Source: Pelagadaptatus aseana
Lineage (GTDB): Bacteria; Pseudomonadota; Gammaproteobacteria; Pseudomonadales; Cellvibrionaceae
DNA: 64,000 nt
NCBI GenBank assembly: GCA_040365065.1
Contig: BAABNI010000003.1
Coordinates: 248,001 to 312,000, forward strand
Direction: 5' to 3'
Shown: positions 57,861 to 64,000 of the stretch, one piece after another
Layout of the letters: each line of letters begins with the position of its first letter
How positions within the stretch are numbered: position 1 is the stretch's first letter
Position numbers and translations under genes: made by a program
Notes under the pieces: model-generated
The model's input: only the letters and a program-made list of their open reading frames with translations
What the model was told of the DNA's origin: nothing
Databases searched by the model: none

Positions 57861-59711
57861 ATGGTAATAAACCGTTTCGTTTTGACACTGCTGTTACTTC
57901 TCTTGAAGATGTCTTTTCAGGCTATGGCATCAGAGCCGCAAGACACCAACGCCTCACGCCCTTATCTTGTCCAGCTAAAATGGTTCCACAGTTTTCAATT
58001 TGCGGGATATTACGCTGCCATTGAAAAGGGCTATTACCAGGAAGAAGGTTTGACTGTGATTCTGCGTGAACGCCAAGCCAGCTCAACGCCGGTTGACGAT
58101 GTTCTTAATGGCCACGCAGATTTTGGTGTGGGTGAATCCGGACTCATACTCGAGCGCCTCAACAACAAACCGGTTGTCATTCTGGGCGTGATTATGCAGA
58201 GATCCCCCCTGGTTTTGATCAGTCTCGCAGAAAATGGTTATACCAGCCCGCTGGATTTGGCGGGTAAAAAGGTCATGTTTCAAAAAAATACCGACAACGT
58301 CAGTATCGAAGCTGCCTTTAACGAAGTAGGTCTCGGCTGGGGTGATTTCGTCCATGTCAGTCACAACTTCAATGATATGGCCCTGATCGAAGATGGTATC
58401 GATGCCATGAGCGCCTACCTGTCGGATCAACCTCTTATTTATCGGGCGCTGGGGTACAAGATTAATGTCATTGATCCGGCAAGTTATGGCATCGACTTTT
58501 ATGGTGATAACTTTTTCACCAGTGAATCCCTTATCCGCACCCAACCGGAACAGGTAATGGCCTTTCGCCGGGCGACTCTGAAGGGTTGGAACTACGCATT
58601 AAACCACCCACTTGAAGTCTATCGCTGGCTCACCAGTAAATACGTCAACCATCGGGAACAGAAACCCCAAAATCTGTTTATGGAAGAAGTCAAAATCATC
58701 CGGCGTATGATCAACCCCGAGGTCATTCCACTGGGTGAAATGAATGCCAATCGTCTGCAGCGAATTGCTGACATCTACAAACAAAAGCAGCTGGCGCCTC
58801 TCGAATCGGAGCTGGATGAAGGTTTTTATTACTCCGGATACATGTTTGGTGACTCAGGCCCTTATAAAACCTGGTTTCACTTTCTAGCACTGGCTATTTT
58901 GGTAACAGCTCTGCTACTCGGTCTCACCATAGCCATCAATCGCAGTCTGGCCTTCAAAGTCAGTCAACGCACAAGGGAACTGGAAAAGGCCAATAACGCC
59001 AAAACCGAATTTCTGGCTTCCATGTCCCATGAGCTCCGCACACCATTGAACTCCATCATTGGCTACAGCGAACGCCTGTTGAAAAAATACTCCTCCGATT
59101 GGGATGACCGTGCTCTCTATTCAATGGAAACCATCAAGCGCAATGGTCTGCACCTTCTGAATCTGATCAACGACATTTTGGATCTGGCCAAAATCGATTC
59201 AGGTAAGTTTGAGCTGTTCCTCAAGCCCTGTCTTCTGCAAGAGCTTATCGAAGAAGCTGCTGCCACACTGACACACCAAATCAAGGAAAAGCATCACAGG
59301 CTTTCTTTGCCAACGCACTACCCCATTAAAATTGTTATGGCTGACCCGGTGCGCCTTACCCAGATTTTGTTGAATCTGCTCAGTAATGCCATCAAATACA
59401 CCCCTGAAAACGGACAGATTCGAGTGTTTGTCGACAGGCGTAAAATTCATGGCAAACTGTATTGCCGGCTAGCGGTGCAGGACAATGGCATGGGCATTTC
59501 CGAAGAGCAGCAAGCGCTGTTGTTTAAACGCTTTGAACAGTTCGATCCGGAAACCCAGAAAAAGATCGGGGCTGGCAGTGGCCTCGGTCTGGCGTTGAGC
59601 TATGAAATGGTGCGGCTGCACAATGGTCAGATCAAGTGCCACAGCCAACCCGGACAGGGAAGCACCTTTGCGGTCTATCTACCAATTCAGGATGAAGAGC
59701 TGCAATCCTGA
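57861..59711 (+). CDS. membrane histidine kinase with periplasmic NMT1/THI5-like sensor domain
   Basis: A 616-residue sensor kinase. A signal peptide (to about 24) leads into an NMT1/THI5-type substrate-binding fold (about 30-330), with LKWFHSFQFAGYYAAIEKGY and GVGESGLILERLN. One membrane helix follows (about 341-362), then HisKA with SMSHELRTPLNSIIGY (His near 389) and HATPase_c with LLSNAIKYTPENG, DNGMGIS and GAGSGLGLAL. Such binding domains usually recognise pyrimidine, thiamine-precursor or small nitrogenous compounds, so ligand sensing is inferred. No receiver domain or adjacent regulator exists. It has its own weak upstream region. Confidence 0.9.
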   Translation: MVINRFVLTLLLLLLKMSFQAMASEPQDTNASRPYLVQLKWFHSFQFAGYYAAIEKGYYQEEGLTVILRERQASSTPVDDVLNGHADFGVGESGLILERLNNKPVVILGVIMQRSPLVLISLAENGYTSPLDLAGKKVMFQKNTDNVSIEAAFNEVGLGWGDFVHVSHNFNDMALIEDGIDAMSAYLSDQPLIYRALGYKINVIDPASYGIDFYGDNFFTSESLIRTQPEQVMAFRRATLKGWNYALNHPLEVYRWLTSKYVNHREQKPQNLFMEEVKIIRRMINPEVIPLGEMNANRLQRIADIYKQKQLAPLESELDEGFYYSGYMFGDSGPYKTWFHFLALAILVTALLLGLTIAINRSLAFKVSQRTRELEKANNAKTEFLASMSHELRTPLNSIIGYSERLLKKYSSDWDDRALYSMETIKRNGLHLLNLINDILDLAKIDSGKFELFLKPCLLQELIEEAAATLTHQIKEKHHRLSLPTHYPIKIVMADPVRLTQILLNLLSNAIKYTPENGQIRVFVDRRKIHGKLYCRLAVQDNGMGISEEQQALLFKRFEQFDPETQKKIGAGSGLGLALSYEMVRLHNGQIKCHSQPGQGSTFAVYLPIQDEELQS

Positions 59712-59741
59712 CTGCACTGGTTGTAAGTAATTACTACCAAG

Positions 59742-59770
59742 AAAAAGCCCGCTGAGTGAGCGGGCTTTTT
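59742..59770. terminator. bidirectional terminator between the sensor kinase and gyrB
   Basis: AAAAAGCCCGCT-GAGTG-AGCGGGCTTTTT is a 12-bp perfect stem with A and T runs on both sides, lying between convergent genes. Confidence 0.9.
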
Positions 59771-59809
59771 TCTTATATATCAATAAGTTACATTAATATT
59801 TTGGGCTCA

Positions 59810-62233
59810 TCATACGTCCAGATTAGCCACCGCCAGTGCATTCGTTTCAATAAAGTCACGGCGAGGCTCTACCTGATCACCCATCAGGCAGGTAAACATC
59901 TGATCGGCGGCTATGGCATCTTCAATGGTTACTTGCAGCATACGCCGAGTTTCCGGATCCATAGTGGTTTCCCACAATTGTTCTGGGTTCATTTCACCCA
60001 GGCCCTTATAGCGCTGGATATTGTAGCCACGACGTGATTCCGTCATCAGCCATTCCAGACCTTCTTTGAAACTCTCTATCTCGCGACGGCGTTCACCGCG
60101 GGAAATATAGGAACCCTCTTCTATCAGGGTCTCCAAGTTTCCGCCCAGTTTAACCATAGAGGCGTACTCGCCGGACATAAAGAAGTCCTGATTAAAGGCA
60201 AATTCTGTAGGCACACCGTGAGCCGTAATCTCTACCACGGGATAGAACAGGTGACGCTCCTGGTCCTCCTTGATCAACACCTGATAGCGATGACTGCCGC
60301 TGTTGTTGTTCAACGTAATACGTGCCAGTAACTGATCACCCCACTGGGTAACAGCATCCTGATCACCCAGACTCTCCGACGACAGCGCCGGCAGGTAGAT
60401 CATCTGCTCCAGAACATCCGCCGGATAGAGGCGCGACAGTCGATCAATTGTGGCCATAACCGTGCGGTATTCTTCTACCAGCGCCTGCAGGGCTTCGCCA
60501 CTGATGGCTGGAGCGTCTTCATTTACGTGCAGTGAGGAATTCTCTAATGCCGCCTGAGTCAAGAACCCGGTCAGGGCGTCATCGTCTTTCAGGTATTGTT
60601 CCTGCTTACCCTTACTGATTTTATACAGAGGCGGCTGAGCGATATAGATATGGCCACGCTCTACCAATTCACGCATCTGACGGAAGAAGAAGGTCAGCAA
60701 CAGAGTACGAATGTGGGAGCCGTCCACATCAGCATCCGTCATGATAATAATGCTGTGGTAGCGAAGCTTATCGGGATCAAACTCCTGATTGCCAATACCG
60801 CAACCCAGAGCCGTGATCAGAGTGCCAACTTCAGCACTGGATAGCATTTTGTCAAAGCGGGCTTTTTCGACGTTAAGGATTTTACCTTTCAGGGGCAGAA
60901 TCGCCTGGGTTTTACGGGCGCGGCCTTGCTTGGCAGAACCACCGGCTGAGTCCCCCTCCACCAGGTACAGTTCCGACAAGGCTGGATCTTTCTCCTGACA
61001 GTCAGCCAGCTTGCCGGGTAAACCGGCAATATCCAGGGCGCCTTTGCGTCGGGTCATTTCCCGGGCCTTGCGCGCCGCTTCCCGAGCCTTGGCCGCTTCA
61101 ATCATTTTACCGACAACCGCTTTGGCTTCGGCTGGGTTTTCCATCAGATAATCACTGAAAGCCGCGCCCATTTCCTGTTCTACCGCGGACTTGACCTCAG
61201 AAGAAACCAGCTTGTCTTTGGTCTGGGAGGAGAACTTGGGATCCGGTACCTTGACCGAAATGATTGCCGTCAAACCTTCACGAGCGTCATCTCCAGTGGT
61301 ATTAACTTTGTCCTTCTTGCCTAAGCCTTCACGCTCAATATAACCATTCAAACCACGAGTCAGTGCCGCACGGAAGCCGGCCAGATGAGTACCACCATCG
61401 CGCTGGGGAATGTTATTGGTGTAGCAGAAGATATTTTCCTGAAAGCTGTCGTTCCACTGCAGGGCCACTTCAACACCTACGCCATCTTCTTCGCGCTGGG
61501 TATTAAAATGCATAACCTGATTGATGGGATTTTTATTCTGATTGATGTGTTCAACAAAGGCTCTCAAACCACCTTCGTATTCATAGACTTCTTCCTTACC
61601 AGAACGCTCGTCCTTCAAAACAATACGGACACCGGAGTTGAGGAAAGACAACTCCCTTAACCGCTTGGCAAGGTGATCAAAGTGAAATTCAATATTGGTA
61701 AAGGTTTCAGCGGACGGATGAAAATGAACTTCGGTACCGGTGATATCGGTATCCCCTACTACGGTCAGAGGGGCATCGGGTACACCATGGCGATAAATCT
61801 GCTCGTGAACCTTGCCACCACGGCGGATGGTTAACTTCAGGGTTTCTGATAAGGCATTTACCACCGAGACACCCACACCGTGCAAGCCGCCGGATACCTT
61901 ATAGGTGTTATCGTCAAACTTGCCACCGGCATGCAGTACAGTCATGATCACTTCGGCTGCTGAGACCCCCTCTTCTTCATGGATCTCAGTTGGAATCCCA
62001 CGACCGTTATCACTGACAGAGACAGATTCATCCGGGTGGATTATCACCTTGATTTCAGAGCAGTGACCCGCCAGGGCCTCATCAATGGAGTTATCGACAA
62101 TCTCAAACACCATGTGATGCAAACCGGTGCCGTCATCTGTATCACCGATGTACATGCCCGGTCTCTTACGGACAGCGTCTAATCCCTTCAGTACCTTGAT
62201 ACTGGACGAATCGTAAGATGTTTCTTCTGTCAT
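59810..62233 (-). CDS. gyrB: DNA gyrase subunit B
   Basis: GyrB is the ATPase subunit of DNA gyrase. The 807 residues show the GHKL ATP site (EIVDNSIDEALAGHC, DNGRGIPTEIH, GGLHGVGVSVVNALS), the Toprim metal motifs (LVEGDSAGGSAKQGR, MTDADVDGSHIRTLLLTFF) and the C-terminal RYKGLGEMNPEQLWETTM segment in part. It includes the insert of about 165 residues found in gammaproteobacterial GyrB. A GAGTGAGGAA ribosome site precedes the ATG. It follows recF by 59 bases, in the conserved dnaN-recF-gyrB order. Confidence 0.97.
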   Translation of the reverse strand: MTEETSYDSSSIKVLKGLDAVRKRPGMYIGDTDDGTGLHHMVFEIVDNSIDEALAGHCSEIKVIIHPDESVSVSDNGRGIPTEIHEEEGVSAAEVIMTVLHAGGKFDDNTYKVSGGLHGVGVSVVNALSETLKLTIRRGGKVHEQIYRHGVPDAPLTVVGDTDITGTEVHFHPSAETFTNIEFHFDHLAKRLRELSFLNSGVRIVLKDERSGKEEVYEYEGGLRAFVEHINQNKNPINQVMHFNTQREEDGVGVEVALQWNDSFQENIFCYTNNIPQRDGGTHLAGFRAALTRGLNGYIEREGLGKKDKVNTTGDDAREGLTAIISVKVPDPKFSSQTKDKLVSSEVKSAVEQEMGAAFSDYLMENPAEAKAVVGKMIEAAKAREAARKAREMTRRKGALDIAGLPGKLADCQEKDPALSELYLVEGDSAGGSAKQGRARKTQAILPLKGKILNVEKARFDKMLSSAEVGTLITALGCGIGNQEFDPDKLRYHSIIIMTDADVDGSHIRTLLLTFFFRQMRELVERGHIYIAQPPLYKISKGKQEQYLKDDDALTGFLTQAALENSSLHVNEDAPAISGEALQALVEEYRTVMATIDRLSRLYPADVLEQMIYLPALSSESLGDQDAVTQWGDQLLARITLNNNSGSHRYQVLIKEDQERHLFYPVVEITAHGVPTEFAFNQDFFMSGEYASMVKLGGNLETLIEEGSYISRGERRREIESFKEGLEWLMTESRRGYNIQRYKGLGEMNPEQLWETTMDPETRRMLQVTIEDAIAADQMFTCLMGDQVEPRRDFIETNALAVANLDV

Positions 62234-62288
62234 TTCCTCACTCCATAGTGATGATGTCGTTTTTATTTATTTAACGCTAAGTCATCCA

Positions 62289-62304
62289 TGTTTCACGTGG
62301 AACA
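62289..62304. promoter_or_regulatory. parS site 1
   Basis: TGTTTCACGTGGAACA is the reverse complement of TGTTCCACGTGAAACA, an exact match to the bacterial ParB-binding consensus TGTTNCACGTGAAACA. It overlaps the recF stop codon. Confidence 0.9.
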
Positions 62305-63396
62305 TGTTACCTCAGCTACTGTTCCATGTTTCACGTGGAACAATTTGTATTCTGTTGTCTCAGGCCAAGACTCAAGCAACTCATTGGATTGAACCCCGGT
62401 CACAAATACTTGTGAACCCAACTCCTCAAGCCAACTGCAGAGTTGTTTGCGATAGATAAGATCCAATTCAGCAGGCAGATCATCTATGAGGTACACACAA
62501 CGGCGTTGTGTATATCGCGTAAAAGCCATCCCCTGCGCCAGCAGCAGGGCACAGATAACGATCTTTTGCTGTCCCCGTGATAAAACCTCTGAAGCCAACA
62601 AGCCGCCAACAGTTACCCTAATATCGGCCCGATGCGCACCATGGCGGGTATAGCCTAAGCCGATATCTCTTTCTCTGTGCTGTTTAAGATAAACACAAAT
62701 GTCTGACTCTTTATCCCAACCCCGGCTGTAATGCAGTTTTAGCTGCCCAGGTAGACCCTCGATATCCTTAATCAAACTGTAAAATTCTTCTTTCAGCAAG
62801 GCGAAACCGCGACTTCTGATTGTGTCCAGACGCCTGACCAATGGGGCCAATTCATCATCCCAAATATCGAGCTGCAAGGGATCTATTTTATCATGCCGAA
62901 GCAGACTATTGCGCTGCTTTACGCACTTTTCATGTTGTTTCCACACCCCATAAAACTCATGTTCCACGTGAAACATCAGCCAATCCAACATTGAACGACG
63001 CTCCAGCGGAGGACCGTCGAGTATCAAGAAAGAACTGGTGTTGATCACCCGGACCGGAAGCAACTCTGCCAATTCGGCCGCAGATGTTAGATTCTTTTGA
63101 TTAACTCGAATCGCACCCTCTCCGTTCTTAGAGCGCTGAATACCCACGGAGAAAAGACTGCTGGAATCATTCTCAACCTTCCCGAATACGGTATAGGACT
63201 GAGAGCCATGATTAATTAGATTTTTTTGCTTATGGGTGCGAAAGGATCTGGCCAGGGAGAGGGTATTAATGGATTCAAGCAGAGAGGTTTTACCGCTGCC
63301 ATTATCACCAAAAAAAACATTGAGCCGATCGCCCGGCTCAATGTTTATGGTTTTCAGATTACGGAAATCTGTAACGGTTAATTGTCTAAGAGACAT
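62293..63396 (-). CDS. recF: DNA replication and repair protein RecF
   Basis: RecF is an SMC-like ATPase that helps load RecA at gaps. The 367 residues have Walker A FGDNGSGKTSLLES, signature region VLSRGQQKIVICALLLAQG and Walker B VYLIDDLPAELD. Three 16-bp parS sites lie in the gene: one overlaps the stop, one encodes LFHVKHG near the C-terminus, and one encodes MFHVEHE near residue 143. The protein sequence at these points is thus tied to the DNA site. It lies between dnaN and gyrB. Confidence 0.96.
   Translation of the reverse strand: MSLRQLTVTDFRNLKTINIEPGDRLNVFFGDNGSGKTSLLESINTLSLARSFRTHKQKNLINHGSQSYTVFGKVENDSSSLFSVGIQRSKNGEGAIRVNQKNLTSAAELAELLPVRVINTSSFLILDGPPLERRSMLDWLMFHVEHEFYGVWKQHEKCVKQRNSLLRHDKIDPLQLDIWDDELAPLVRRLDTIRSRGFALLKEEFYSLIKDIEGLPGQLKLHYSRGWDKESDICVYLKQHRERDIGLGYTRHGAHRADIRVTVGGLLASEVLSRGQQKIVICALLLAQGMAFTRYTQRRCVYLIDDLPAELDLIYRKQLCSWLEELGSQVFVTGVQSNELLESWPETTEYKLFHVKHGTVAEVTCST
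62327..62342. promoter_or_regulatory. parS site 2
   Basis: A second exact TGTTTCACGTGGAACA, in the same orientation as site 1 and 38 bases from it, inside the recF C-terminal coding sequence. Confidence 0.9.
62960..62975. promoter_or_regulatory. parS site 3
   Basis: TGTTCCACGTGAAACA, identical to sites 1 and 2 but in inverted orientation, inside recF. All three read as the same 16-mer. Confidence 0.9.
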
Positions 63397-63431
63397 AGCC
63401 GTCTCAGCACAGTGGCTTTGGCTGACTATGA

Positions 63432-64000
63432 TCAGAGGCGCATTGGCATCACAACGTAAACCGAATCGCCACCATCTGGCTCTTCTAACAGGGCGCTGCT
63501 GTTAGTATCAGCCAAAGTCATTTTAATAGTGTCGGAGCTCAGCACCCCTGTCACATCCTGCAAATAACTGACATTGAAACCAATTTCGAGGGAATCACCA
63601 GCGTAATCGACAACAACCTGCTCCTCAGCTTCTTCCTGCTCCGGGTTATTAGCCACAATAGTCAGCAAACCATCACTCAACAACAGGCGTACACCACGAT
63701 ACTTTTCATTGGACAGAATTGCCGTGCGAGCAAACGCCTGACGCAATTCGTTGCGATCACCAAATACCAGCTTGTCGCCCCCTTTTGGCAATACTCGTTC
63801 ATAGTCGGGGAACTTGCCGTCCACCAGCTTGGAGGTGAAGGTGTATTCTTCTGTGACAACACGGATATGATTACTTCCCAGAATAATCTCTGCGGAATCC
63901 TCGCCATCCAGCAAGCGGGACAACTCAATAACCCCCTTACGTGGCAAAATAGCCTGTACCACATCATCTGTAGACACTGATGCGGCGCGGGTGCACATCG
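63432..64000 (-). CDS. dnaN: DNA polymerase III beta subunit (sliding clamp), C-terminal part
   Basis: The last 189 residues of the beta clamp, cut by the right window edge. KGVIELSRLL, FPDYERVLPKG, NEKYRGVRLLLSDGLLTIVANNPEQEEAEE (part) and the C-terminal YVVMPMRL, which forms the binding pocket for clamp-loaded partners, are all standard. It is followed by recF after 35 bases. dnaA and oriC should lie beyond it outside the window. Confidence 0.96.
   Translation of the reverse strand, partial: MCTRAASVSTDDVVQAILPRKGVIELSRLLDGEDSAEIILGSNHIRVVTEEYTFTSKLVDGKFPDYERVLPKGGDKLVFGDRNELRQAFARTAILSNEKYRGVRLLLSDGLLTIVANNPEQEEAEEQVVVDYAGDSLEIGFNVSYLQDVTGVLSSDTIKMTLADTNSSALLEEPDGGDSVYVVMPMRL

Noticed and set aside
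62234..64000. oriC within the window
   Set aside because: The gene order and parS sites imply oriC nearby, but I see no dnaA gene, DnaA-box cluster or AT-rich unwinding region here.
1..64000. CRISPR arrays, rRNA, tRNA, integrases, insertion sequences
   Set aside because: No spaced direct repeats, tRNA cloverleaf ends or transposase motifs were recognised on either strand. A tRNAscan/ISfinder run would settle it.

Overview
The window is 64 kb of compact chromosomal DNA from a Gram-negative, aerobic gammaproteobacterium. Gene content and order closely follow the oriC-proximal part of Pseudomonas chromosomes, but gene losses and replacements point to a Pseudomonadales/Cellvibrionales-type marine relative rather than Pseudomonas itself. 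This placement rests on synteny and protein families recognised by eye. I see no rRNA, tRNA, CRISPR array, prophage or complete insertion sequence.

Layout: (1) 1-9.8 kb: end of rsmD, coaD, mutM, a haloalkane-dehalogenase-like hydrolase, rpmB-rpmG, radC, coaBC, a membrane-anchored AlgC-type phosphomannomutase and argB. (2) 9.9-18.2 kb: slmA with a single-domain response regulator, the zinc locus (zur-znuC-znuB divergent from znuA across a Zur-box-like palindrome), a DgcH-like diguanylate cyclase, dsbA, cytochrome c4 and engB. (3) 18.2-18.8 kb: an intergenic region with two tandem, related small-RNA genes on the minus strand, each behind a sigmaE/AlgU-like promoter. (4) 18.8-24.8 kb: polA, an OlsF-like double acyltransferase, an LpxH-like phosphoesterase and sixA. 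(5) 24.9-33.6 kb: a complete aa3-type cytochrome c oxidase locus with its assembly factors (sco, cyoE, ctaA, surf1, cox11). (6) 34-41 kb: an unknown protein, an ammonium transporter fused to a chemoreceptor signalling module behind a sigma54/NtrC-type promoter region, then yheV, prlC, a gamma-carbonic-anhydrase homologue and a crotonase. (7) 41-64 kb: aroE-hemF-tsaC-dprA-lysM, diverging from def-fmt-rsmB-trkA-trkH, then a GGDEF/EAL protein, glyQS, gmhB, an NMT1-domain histidine kinase, and gyrB-recF-dnaN. The last block carries three identical parS sites, so oriC probably lies just beyond the right edge.

The most notable signals lie outside ordinary genes or in unusual fusions. They are the duplicated sRNA in the engB-polA interval (the Spot 42/ErsA position in other gammaproteobacteria), the Amt-chemoreceptor fusion with apparent NtrC/sigma54 control, the parS cluster written into recF coding sequence, and several hairpin-rich dispersed repeats, two of which sit immediately 3' of rho-independent terminators. 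Functions are inferred from motifs and context; no database search was run.
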